A stretch of DNA of 8,161 nucleotides from an uncultured Treponema sp. GTDB taxonomy: Bacteria; Spirochaetota; Spirochaetia; Treponematales; Treponemataceae. The stretch lies in assembly GCA_937901865.1 (NCBI GenBank), contig CALDID010000138.1, positions 1-8,161 on the forward strand, written 5' to 3'. Within the stretch, counting starts at the first letter, position 1. Each line of letters starts with the position of its first letter. The position numbers and the translations under genes are program-made. A model generated the notes under the pieces. That model was not told the DNA's origin. It saw nothing but the letters and a program-made list of their open reading frames with translations, and searched no databases. Below are positions 1-5,986 of the stretch, in pieces.

Positions 1-274
1 CCCAGCTTGTAACCCATTCGTAATATTGCTTTGCAATCAGCCTATCTTCCTCTGACCAACCATTCAGCGGCTTTCCGCGCTTTTTAAAAATAGCACCAGC
101 TTTTTCTTGACTGGGACTAGAGCCAAGATATGCGCTATTCGAGTTGTCGTGAAGCACGTCCCATTCTTCATAGCCAATACCATAGGGAATATCGCTCAAA
201 ATCAAATGCACAGATTCGTTCTGTACCGACTTCATCAGTTGAGTACAATCGCCTAAAAATACATCATTCATCAT
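1..274 (-). CDS. HindIII-like adenine-N6 DNA methyltransferase, N-terminal part (cut by window edge)
   Basis: Modification enzyme of a Type II system; by analogy with M.HindIII it should methylate an adenine of AAGCTT and so protect the host from the nuclease encoded just upstream. About 91 codons are present and the C-terminus lies beyond the left edge. Catalytic motif IV is visible as S27-D-I-P-Y-G32, close to the N-terminus, as expected for beta-class amino-methyltransferases where motif IV precedes the target domain and the SAM motif. Downstream stretches such as KKRGKPLNGWSEEDR match what I remember of M.HindIII. The start at 274 is chosen over the second ATG at 271 because GGAG sits 7 bases before it. 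The gene overlaps the end of the restriction gene by 11 bases, which implies coupled translation. Motif and neighbour are seen; substrate specificity is inferred. Confidence 0.88.
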   Translation of the reverse strand, partial: MMNDVFLGDCTQLMKSVQNESVHLILSDIPYGIGYEEWDVLHDNSNSAYLGSSPSQEKAGAIFKKRGKPLNGWSEEDRLIAKQYYEWVTSW

Positions 275-1172
275 TGTTTTTCTCCAAATCCTCTTCCATC
301 AAAGACACAGAAAAAGATTCAATCGCGCTGATTTTCTCATTGATTTTGAGCGACGAAATGAGTTCGGAAACCGCTTTTTCGCGCGTATAACTCTGTATTT
401 CGTTACGCTTTTTTTGCCAATATGCAATTTCTTTTTCGCTTCGGCAGATTATCTCTTCTTTGTCTTTTTTTAGCGCAGAAAGAAAATTACGGTATTCCAA
501 ACCAAGCTGAAGAACAATATTTTTGTCCTGCGCTTCCAAAAAACGATTTTGAATTTTATCAGCAGTAATCGAATGAGCAATGAACGCACTTTGATTCCAG
601 ACAAAAGACAAATCAATCTTTTCGTTTTCAGCAATATCGTTTTCAAGCAAAAAACGAATATACTCCCACGAAAACAACAGCACATTGCGCGTTATTGCCT
701 GTTCATAGATTTGACTCGCCTTTTTAGGATATTGAAAATACGGACAAGCAAGCACCGCATAATCAGCTTCCTTTCGCCATGAATCCATTGCTTCGACTTT
801 AAAATCTTTTTGATTTTTTGCCGTTCTGCTCAAGCGAAAAGCTTTTGCGTCCGCTACAAGCGAATAATTATGAAACCTGCTTTTTGCGCTTACATCAGCA
901 CAACCAGAACGAGTTTTTATCGTTTCAGCTTTCAGACCTAGCTCTTGAAAGCATTTTGCAAGAATAATCTCGGTTGCCTTTGTGAACAGTTTTTCTTCCG
1001 ACGAGTCATGCGCGATTGATTCGGGAATTATTCCCGCGTTACTGACAAGTGGAATAAGCTCTGTTTTTGAAAGCGAAAAAATCTCTGCTTCAAGTTCTTC
1101 GCTGTGTAATTTCGTATCATTTTTGTTTTTGCACAATGCAAAAATGGTATCGCACAATTCACCGAAAATCAT
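264..1172 (-). CDS. HindIII-like Type II restriction endonuclease
   Basis: Cuts unmethylated DNA, by analogy at A^AGCTT. The product has 302 aa, against 300 for HindIII as I recall it. The segment VADAKAFRLSRTAKNQKDF (residues 106-124) is almost the HindIII sequence, and DYAVLACPYFQYPKKASQI (137-155) and VLLFSWEY (164-171) also match. The PD-(D/E)xK core is visible as D108-A-K110, with D93 a likely further acid in the CAD93V turn. Start ATG at 1172 overlaps the uvrA stop as ATGA and has GGGGGA about 8 bases upstream. I see no promoter or controller gene of its own, so transcription probably comes through uvrA. G+C is much lower than in uvrA, which suggests transfer. The family call is firm; identical specificity is inferred from the strong similarity. 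Confidence 0.92.
   Translation of the reverse strand: MIFGELCDTIFALCKNKNDTKLHSEELEAEIFSLSKTELIPLVSNAGIIPESIAHDSSEEKLFTKATEIILAKCFQELGLKAETIKTRSGCADVSAKSRFHNYSLVADAKAFRLSRTAKNQKDFKVEAMDSWRKEADYAVLACPYFQYPKKASQIYEQAITRNVLLFSWEYIRFLLENDIAENEKIDLSFVWNQSAFIAHSITADKIQNRFLEAQDKNIVLQLGLEYRNFLSALKKDKEEIICRSEKEIAYWQKKRNEIQSYTREKAVSELISSLKINEKISAIESFSVSLMEEDLEKNNDE
839..844. other. AAGCTT site inside the restriction gene
   Basis: The hexamer AAGCTT, the HindIII target, lies inside the endonuclease's own reading frame. I found only two more by eye, at 5805-5810 (acetyltransferase gene) and 6895-6900 (hsdS). If the system has HindIII specificity these sites must be methylated in the host. Confidence 0.8.
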
Positions 1173-4051
1173 TCAGTTTCCCCCAGAGCGTCGCGGAGGC
1201 GTTCCCTCTCAAGCAATTCGCCCACATACTTGCCCGTGTAGCTCTCATCAACCTTTGCGACCTCTTCGGGAGTGCCCTCGGCGATAATCGTGCCGCCGCG
1301 CCAGCCTCCGTCTTTGCCGAGGTCAATGATGTGGTCAGCTTGCGCAATCACGTCTAAATTATGCTCAATCATCACCACCGTATTTCCCTTGTCCACCAGC
1401 CGCTGAATCACGTCCATCAAGACTTTCACGTCCGCAAAATGCAAGCCCGTCGTCGGCTCATCAAGAATATACAGCGTCTTTCCCGTCGAAGGCCGCGCCA
1501 ACTCCGTCGCCAGCTTTACGCGCTGAGCCTCGCCGCCCGAAAGCGTAAGCGCGCTCTGCCCAAGCTGGATATAGCCCAAACCGACCGACTTGAGCGTTTC
1601 GAGCTTGCGCGAAATGTGCGGAATGTGCGCAAAAAACTCCGCCGCCTCCTCAATCGTCATATCGAGCACATCGCTGATGTTCTTGCCCTTGTAGCGAACG
1701 TCGAGCGTTTCGTTGTTGAATCGCTTGCCGTGGCACACATCGCACTGCACAAACACATCAGGCAAAAAGTTCATCTCAATCGTAATCGTGCCCGCGCCCT
1801 GACAATGCTCGCAGCGACCGCCCTTGACATTGAAACTGAATCGACCGCTCTTGTAGCCTTTTGCCTTTGCGTCGGGAAGCTCTGCAAACAGCGTGCGAAT
1901 TGCGTCAAACACGCCCACATATGTTACGGGATTACTGCGCGGAGTGCGTCCAATCGGGCTTTGGTCGATGTTAATCACCTTGTCGATGTCTTCCAAGCCC
2001 TCGATACTCTTGAACGCGCCCACAGGATAATCCGTCTTCATAATGCGGTTTGAAATCGCAGGATAAAGCACATCGGAAAGCAGCGTCGATTTGCCCGAGC
2101 CAGACACGCCCGTAATGCAGGTGAACGCGCCTAAGGGGATTTCTACCGTTACGTTCTTGAGATTGTGTTCTTTCACGCCCGTGATTTTGATGCGCTTGCC
2201 GTTGCCCTCTCGGCGCGTTTTCGGGATTGGCATACGGAGTTTTCCTGCAAGATACCGCCCCGTAACGCTATCTTCCACCGTCATTACCTGCTCTGGCGTT
2301 CCTGCCGCCACGATTTCGCCGCCGTGCACGCCCGCGCCCTTTCCGATGTCGATGAGATAATCCGCCGTCAACAGCGTCTGCTCATCGTGCTCCACCACGA
2401 TGACCGTGTTGCCGAGGTCGCGCAAATGGGTGAGCGTGTCGATGAGCCGCTGATTATCCTTTTGATGCAAACCAATCGAAGGCTCGTCGAGGATATACAT
2501 CACGCCCGTCAGCCCAGAGCCGATTTGCGTTGCAAGGCGAATTCTCTGCGCTTCTCCGCCCGAAAGCGTGCCAGCCGAGCGTTCCAGCGTGAGATAATCA
2601 AGCCCCACGTTGTTCAAAAAATCAAGGCGCGCGGTGATTTCCTTGAGGATTTGCTTTGCGATTTTCTTCTCCGTGTCGGTCAATTCCAATGCCTTGAAGA
2701 ACTCCGCCGATTCGCCCACCGACAGCGCGCACAGCTGCATAATGTTCTTGCCGCCCACGGTAACGCCCAACGCCTCTGCGCGAAGTCTTTTTCCGCGACA
2801 CGACGGGCACTCGCTCACCGCCATAAATCGCTCTTCCATCTTTACGCGCTGCGCCTCGCCCCACGCCTCATTATGCCGCCGCTTCATATCGCTCATCACG
2901 CCGAGCCACGGTCGCTTATATTCAGAATATCCCTCTCCCGACTGCTTTTGATACGTCCAATGCAAAACGCGATTTTCGTCGCCGTCCCACAGATATTTTT
3001 TCTGCTCGTCCGTCAATTCGGCAATCGGCGTATCGAGCGAAAAGCCTGCCGCCTCCGCCACCGCACTGAATTGCGCCTTGTTCCATTCGCTGTCGGGATT
3101 GTAGAAAGGGAACGCGCCCTCGTTGAACGAAAGCGATTCGTCGGGAAGAATGCGTTTTTTGTCCCAGCTCATTTTTTCGCCCAAGCCCGTACATTCGGGA
3201 CACGCGCCGAACGGATTGTTGAAGCTGAACAGCCGCGGCTGCAATTCGGGGATAGAAATGCCGCAATCGGGACACGCGCTGTGCTGGCTGAAAAATACTT
3301 CGGTTTCTGAGTCAGAGACTCTTTTTAAAACCGTTATCACTCCATTGGACGTTTTCAATGCAGTTTCCACGCTGGAGGCAATGCGGCTTTCTGCGCCGTC
3401 TTTGAGCACAATGCGGTCAATCACGATGTCGATGTTATGCTTTTGCTGTTTTGCGAGTTTTACGCTTTCTTCGAGTTCAACCATAATGCCGTCGATTCTC
3501 GCGCGCACAAACCCCGCCTTTTTTGCGTCGTCGATGACTTTTGCGTGCTCGCCCTTTTTGCCGTGAATCACGGGGGACAAAATCGTGATTTTCGCGCCTT
3601 TTTCCCACGCACAAATCGATTCAACAATCTGGTCAACGCTCTGTTCTTTGATTTCTCTTCCGCAGTTCGGGCAGTGCGGTTTTCCCACGCGCGCAAACAG
3701 CAAGCGGTAATAATCGTAAATCTCGGTTACCGTGCCGACGGTGGAGCGCGGGTTTCGGTGGGTCGTTTTCTGTTCGATAGAAATCGCCGGCGAAAGCCCC
3801 GAAATCATATCGACGTCGGGTTTGTCCATTGAGCCGAGAAACTGCCGCGCGTAACTCGACAGGCTTTCCATATACCGCCGCTGCCCCTCGGCAAACAGCG
3901 TATCGAACGCAAGGGAGGATTTTCCGCTGCCCGAAAGCCCCGAAATCACGACCAATTTATTTCTTGGAAGCTCGATGTCAATGTTCTTGAGATTATGCTC
4001 ACGCGCACCTTTGATGACGATTTTATCGCCCGAAACAGGAAAGATTTTCAT
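1169..4051 (-). CDS. uvrA: Excinuclease ABC subunit A (UvrA)
   Basis: Damage-recognition ATPase of nucleotide excision repair; it dimerises, loads UvrB on lesions and then leaves, before UvrC incises. At 960 aa it is full length (E. coli 940). Two ABC ATPase modules are intact: Walker A GLSGSGKSS (38-46) and GVSGSGKST (648-656), signatures LSGGEAQR (496-503 and 837-844), Walker B LDEPS (521-525) and LDEPT (863-867). Zinc modules are present: C260-x2-C263-x20-C284-x2-C287 and C747-x2-C750-x19-C770-x2-C773, plus the CPNC (127-130) and CPSC (415-418) pairs. The start at 4051 leaves eight residues before the conserved DKIVIKGAREHNLKN. There is no Shine-Dalgarno sequence, and a TATAAT ends 7 bases upstream, so the mRNA may be leaderless. 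Its stop overlaps the next gene's start (ATGA). G+C rich, unlike its neighbours. Confidence 0.98.
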   Translation of the reverse strand: MKIFPVSGDKIVIKGAREHNLKNIDIELPRNKLVVISGLSGSGKSSLAFDTLFAEGQRRYMESLSSYARQFLGSMDKPDVDMISGLSPAISIEQKTTHRNPRSTVGTVTEIYDYYRLLFARVGKPHCPNCGREIKEQSVDQIVESICAWEKGAKITILSPVIHGKKGEHAKVIDDAKKAGFVRARIDGIMVELEESVKLAKQQKHNIDIVIDRIVLKDGAESRIASSVETALKTSNGVITVLKRVSDSETEVFFSQHSACPDCGISIPELQPRLFSFNNPFGACPECTGLGEKMSWDKKRILPDESLSFNEGAFPFYNPDSEWNKAQFSAVAEAAGFSLDTPIAELTDEQKKYLWDGDENRVLHWTYQKQSGEGYSEYKRPWLGVMSDMKRRHNEAWGEAQRVKMEERFMAVSECPSCRGKRLRAEALGVTVGGKNIMQLCALSVGESAEFFKALELTDTEKKIAKQILKEITARLDFLNNVGLDYLTLERSAGTLSGGEAQRIRLATQIGSGLTGVMYILDEPSIGLHQKDNQRLIDTLTHLRDLGNTVIVVEHDEQTLLTADYLIDIGKGAGVHGGEIVAAGTPEQVMTVEDSVTGRYLAGKLRMPIPKTRREGNGKRIKITGVKEHNLKNVTVEIPLGAFTCITGVSGSGKSTLLSDVLYPAISNRIMKTDYPVGAFKSIEGLEDIDKVINIDQSPIGRTPRSNPVTYVGVFDAIRTLFAELPDAKAKGYKSGRFSFNVKGGRCEHCQGAGTITIEMNFLPDVFVQCDVCHGKRFNNETLDVRYKGKNISDVLDMTIEEAAEFFAHIPHISRKLETLKSVGLGYIQLGQSALTLSGGEAQRVKLATELARPSTGKTLYILDEPTTGLHFADVKVLMDVIQRLVDKGNTVVMIEHNLDVIAQADHIIDLGKDGGWRGGTIIAEGTPEEVAKVDESYTGKYVGELLERERLRDALGETE

Positions 4052-4055
4052 ACGG

Positions 4056-4112
4056 TGTATTATACAGGCTAAAGCGATTTTATAATAGTAGGCAGACTTT
4101 CTTTTATTTCAA
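4056..4112 (-). promoter_or_regulatory. uvrA promoter region
   Basis: Two candidate promoters lie upstream of uvrA on the minus strand. The nearer has a perfect -10 TATAAT at 4064-4059, only 7 bases from the ATG at 4051, with no good -35. The other pairs TTGAAA (4112-4107) with TATTAT (4087-4082) over a long 19-base spacer. The near -10 sits in an 11-base palindrome TGTAT-T-ATACA (4056-4066), which could be an operator or chance. No LexA box of the CTGT-N8-ACAG or CGAAC-N4-GTTCG type is visible. Confidence 0.5.
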
Positions 4113-4143
4113 CTTTTCAGCAATCATTCCTCTCAACTTCTTA

Positions 4144-4485
4144 TTAAAAAGCTGATTTTGTTATAGAATGTTTTTTCATCTCCTCCAAAAGAGCCATCAC
4201 AGATTTCTTGTCGTTTTCACAAAGATTGATAAAAATAGAAAGAAACTTAGCAACCATCTCTGTTTTTTGAACTTCATTCTTATTTTTTCGCCCCTCCACT
4301 AGCTCTTCAACAGAGATATTTAGAGCTTTTGCAATTTTCACCGCAGAGTCGATATTGGGCAACGCATCATGATTATTTATGTAGTTACGAAGCGTGTTAA
4401 CGCTGATACCTGTTTTCTCCGACAGCTCTTTTGGTTTTATGTCTTGAAATTCCATTTCGTCCTTTAAGTTTTCTTTGAATCCCAT
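4144..4485 (-). CDS. Cro/C1-type (XRE) helix-turn-helix regulator, 113 aa
   Basis: A small DNA-binding repressor-like protein. The helix-turn-helix is clear: KPKELSEKTGISVNTLRNYI at residues 17-36, followed by NIDSAVKIAKALNISVEEL (44-62), the usual fourth and fifth helices. Residues 68-113 form a charged helical tail (EMVAKFLSIFINLCENDKK and on) that may dimerise. The start at 4485 gives the normal family N-terminus (MGFKENLKDEMEFQ), although I see no Shine-Dalgarno sequence before it. It diverges from two small plus-strand genes, and the space between is full of palindromes. A local repressor of both directions is the simplest reading. Its 3' end is 92 bases from the uvrA start on the same strand. 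Low G+C. The domain is certain; targets are inferred. Confidence 0.9.
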   Translation of the reverse strand: MGFKENLKDEMEFQDIKPKELSEKTGISVNTLRNYINNHDALPNIDSAVKIAKALNISVEELVEGRKNKNEVQKTEMVAKFLSIFINLCENDKKSVMALLEEMKKHSITKSAF

Positions 4486-4499
4486 GGTATAAAAATTAA

Positions 4500-4510
4500 T
4501 CTAAAAAGAT
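4500..4510. repeat. Direct repeat TCTAAAAAGAT, copy 1
   Basis: An 11-base direct repeat; the second copy is at 4586-4596. This copy lies 15-25 bases upstream of the regulator start codon, where binding would block transcription or initiation of the regulator gene. It is followed at 4515-4520 by TTTTAG, giving a weaker inverted repeat with CTAAAA (4501-4506). Confidence 0.6.
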
Positions 4511-4520
4511 AATATTTTAG

Positions 4521-4549
4521 TTGATTTCTATCTTATAAGACTATATAAT
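4521..4549 (+). promoter_or_regulatory. Sigma70-like promoter for the two small plus-strand genes
   Basis: The -35 box is TTGATT (4521-4526), the spacer exactly 17 bases, and the -10 box TATAAT (4544-4549). The start of transcription would fall near 4556, leaving a leader of about 86 bases. The spacer contains the perfect 10-base palindrome TCTTATAAGA (4531-4540), well placed for a repressor site. Confidence 0.72.
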
Positions 4550-4554
4550 TCTAG

Positions 4555-4580
4555 ATAAGTGATTATATCTAATCACTTAT
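4555..4580. repeat. Perfect inverted repeat, 11+11 bases with 4-base centre
   Basis: Left arm ATAAGTGATTA (4555-4565), centre TATC, right arm TAATCACTTAT (4570-4580), with no mismatch. It begins at the expected transcription start of the plus-strand genes. It may be an operator for the divergent regulator, or a hairpin at the very 5' end of the transcript. Confidence 0.8.
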
Positions 4581-4586
4581 TACGGT

Positions 4587-4611
4587 CTAAAAAGATTATC
4601 AGTCTTTTTAG
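4587..4611. repeat. Perfect inverted repeat CTAAAAAGA / TCTTTTTAG
   Basis: Nine-base arms CTAAAAAGA (4587-4595) and TCTTTTTAG (4603-4611) around TTATCAG. The left arm is also part of the 11-base direct repeat found at 4500-4510. Together there are three copies of the same 9-mer in the intergenic space, the pattern expected of binding sites for one dimeric repressor. It lies in the 5' leader of the plus-strand transcript. Confidence 0.72.
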
Positions 4612-4641
4612 TTAGAATAATCTTTCTTCTTAGGAGTTTTT

Positions 4642-4956
4642 ATGTATGATGATTTTATGATCGAAGCAGAGCGTGGTGAACGAATTTCTGGAGGCAAGAA
4701 TGCAATATTTGAGTACTATGAAGAAATTGGAAGAGGACATCCTTATGAAGAACAACATGAATTGGAAGCTGATTTTCGAGATGAGCTAGAAGAAGCTGGT
4801 GTCGATTCTGATGAAATCGATGATATCATCCATGAGTGGTATGAAATTTGTCCATCAAGGGAAGACCTTTGTGATATAAATGGTATATCAAGAAATGCAT
4901 CAGATGCAGAGCTTGAAGAAGCTATTGACAGTGATGCTTGCGACTATTTCAATTGA
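4642..4956 (+). CDS. Small, very acidic protein of unknown function (104 aa)
   Basis: I do not recognise this family. By hand count 34 of 104 residues are Asp or Glu, against 7 Lys or Arg, so the net charge is near -27. Acidic runs include DELEEAGVDSDEIDDIIHEW (residues 47-66) and SDAELEEAIDSDACDYF (87-103). There is no signal peptide or membrane segment; it should be soluble and mainly helical. The start is supported by TAGGAG five bases before the ATG, the same arrangement as in the next gene. It is the first gene downstream of the regulated promoter, 60 bases before a small basic protein. Such charge could mean a DNA-mimic, antitoxin or binding partner, but nothing in the sequence proves any of these. 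Confidence 0.8.
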   Translation: MYDDFMIEAERGERISGGKNAIFEYYEEIGRGHPYEEQHELEADFRDELEEAGVDSDEIDDIIHEWYEICPSREDLCDINGISRNASDAELEEAIDSDACDYFN

Positions 4957-5016
4957 TTTTGGTGATTGAAGTTCCTTTTTACAGGAATAATAACAGCATT
5001 TGATAGGAGAATTTTT

Positions 5017-5268
5017 ATGTTCGACTTTATTACAGATTTTGTAAGAGCTCTAGCAGAAGCAACTGAAAATACTGGAACTCAATTAAGTTCTCAAGATTTT
5101 GCAAACGCTCTGAACAATGCTGGTATAAAAAATACCAGAGGAGGAGAATACAAAGGTGGTCGAGGTCCACGCCGTGTCGCAAGTGTTGCAGCTAATGAAT
5201 GCCTTAAAAAAGGTGATTATGACGGTTATGGAAAAATAAGCAACATGCTTAAGCAGGGAAAAAAATAA
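5017..5268 (+). CDS. Small basic protein of unknown function (83 aa)
   Basis: I do not recognise this as a named family. The start is set at ATG 5017 because TAGGAGA lies six bases before it, copying the signal of the upstream gene; an earlier TTG at 4966 in the same frame has no such signal. The N-terminus is hydrophobic-amphipathic (MFDFITDFVRALAEATE). The middle, residues 36-54, reads AGIKNTRGGEYKGGRGPRR, which recalls the 'GIxTxRGGxW' turn in recombinase and other winged-helix DNA-binding segments, but this is only a resemblance. Thirteen Lys/Arg against nine Asp/Glu give a net positive charge. Together with the acidic upstream protein it forms an oppositely charged pair in one operon. 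Confidence 0.78.
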   Translation: MFDFITDFVRALAEATENTGTQLSSQDFANALNNAGIKNTRGGEYKGGRGPRRVASVAANECLKKGDYDGYGKISNMLKQGKK

Positions 5269-5282
5269 ACTCCTTGACTTGC

Positions 5283-5348
5283 TCTAGCATAACACAGCAC
5301 AATGAGAACTATACATAAGTATGGCTCTATTGTGTTGTGTTTGCTAGA
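5283..5348. repeat. Long imperfect hairpin between convergent genes
   Basis: TCTAGCA (5283-5289) pairs with TGCTAGA (5342-5348); AACACA (5291-5296) with TGTGTT (5336-5341); G5297 with T5335 as a wobble; CACAAT (5298-5303) with ATTGTG (5329-5334); AGA (5305-5307) with TCT (5326-5328). T5290 and G5304 bulge. The loop holds a further ATAC/GTAT pair (5311-5322). It may end transcription from both sides, but neither side has a U-tract directly after the stem. A mobile-element end is the alternative. Confidence 0.65.
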
Positions 5349-5375
5349 AAACTAGATAGATTGAGCATGTTCTAT

Positions 5376-5858
5376 TCACAGTTTCAAAGCCGCAATAATC
5401 TCATCTCCGTCCATTTCGCCCGTTTCTTCAAATCCAAAAGACGCATACAAATCACGAGCGATTTCATTTTCCTTTTCGTACGACAGCCAACAATATTCAG
5501 CTTTTCCGCAAGGAAGCGTTTTTATAAAGTCTAGGGCAAGACGAACTGCCTCTTTTCCGTATCCTCTGTGCTGATAATTTTTGTCAATCATAAGACGCCA
5601 AAGATTATAGTTGCTTTTTGCGATTTTTGGCGCATCTGTCCAATAATCATCAGCGTCGAATCCAATCATCACAAAGCCAACCGCCGTATCGTTATCATAT
5701 ATGCCAAAAGGAAAAGCAAAGCCGTTTGCTGTAATTGCGCAATATGCTTCTATCATGCTCACTTCGTTTGTTGCAACAAAACTTTTCTGCGAATCCAAAA
5801 CCGAAAGCTTTAGTATGTCCCAAACATTTTTTCCATTTACTTTTTCCAATCGCAACAT
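5376..5858 (-). CDS. GNAT-family N-acetyltransferase, polyamine-acetylase (BltD-like) type
   Basis: Transfers an acetyl group from acetyl-CoA to an amine; the layout recalls the Bacillus spermine/spermidine acetyltransferase BltD, so a polyamine is a reasonable but unproven substrate. At 160 aa it has the single-domain GNAT length. Motif A is clear: LWRLMIDKNYQHRGYGKEA (residues 86-104), with the acetyl-CoA loop Q96-H-R-G-Y-G101. Motif B follows as NEIARDLYASFGFEETGE (131-148), with the usual Tyr138. The start at 5858 is supported by AGGAGAAG before it. It has its own promoter and runs convergent to the small-gene cassette. It lies downstream of the hsdS terminator, so it is probably an independent unit. 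An AAGCTT site occurs at 5805-5810. Confidence 0.88.
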   Translation of the reverse strand: MLRLEKVNGKNVWDILKLSVLDSQKSFVATNEVSMIEAYCAITANGFAFPFGIYDNDTAVGFVMIGFDADDYWTDAPKIAKSNYNLWRLMIDKNYQHRGYGKEAVRLALDFIKTLPCGKAEYCWLSYEKENEIARDLYASFGFEETGEMDGDEIIAALKL

Positions 5859-5892
5859 TTTTTCTTCTCCTGTTTTTACCGCTATGAAAAGA

Positions 5893-5922
5893 ATTATATC
5901 TGATTGTAGAAGTCTGTTGCAA
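5893..5922 (-). promoter_or_regulatory. Promoter of the acetyltransferase gene
   Basis: On the minus strand, -35 TTGCAA (5922-5917), spacer 18 bases, -10 TATAAT (5898-5893). The start would fall about 25-30 bases before the ATG at 5858, leaving room for the AGGAG signal. Confidence 0.65.
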
Positions 5923-5929
5923 GTAAGCT

Positions 5930-5973
5930 ATAAACAAAAAACACAGGCGCACATCTCATCACGCCCGTGTTTT
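5930..5973 (-). terminator. Rho-independent terminator after hsdS
   Basis: Read on the minus strand: AAAACACGGGCG (5973-5962), a 12-base loop, then CGCCTGTGTTTT (5949-5938), pairing over 12 positions with one G:U. The stem runs straight into a T-tract (TTTTTTG to 5935). It starts 14 bases past the hsdS stop and insulates the acetyltransferase gene. Confidence 0.88.
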
Positions 5974-5986
5974 CTCTCGCCGTCGT

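Noticed and set aside
1361..2053. Open frame of 230 codons on the plus strand
   Set aside because: Also antisense to uvrA, no Shine-Dalgarno sequence and no recognisable protein.
2165..3310. Open frame of 381 codons on the plus strand
   Set aside because: Lies wholly antisense to the intact uvrA gene; its Arg- and Ala-rich text is the mirror of G+C-rich codons.
4052..4115. LexA/SOS box before uvrA
   Set aside because: Neither CTGT-N8-ACAG nor CGAAC-N4-GTTCG fits; only an 11-base palindrome around the -10 is seen.
4104..4127. Short minus-strand peptide MIAEKLK after GAGAGGA
   Set aside because: Seven codons only; the preceding LFNKKLRG in the same frame may be a relic of a longer regulator tail, but there is no support for a gene.
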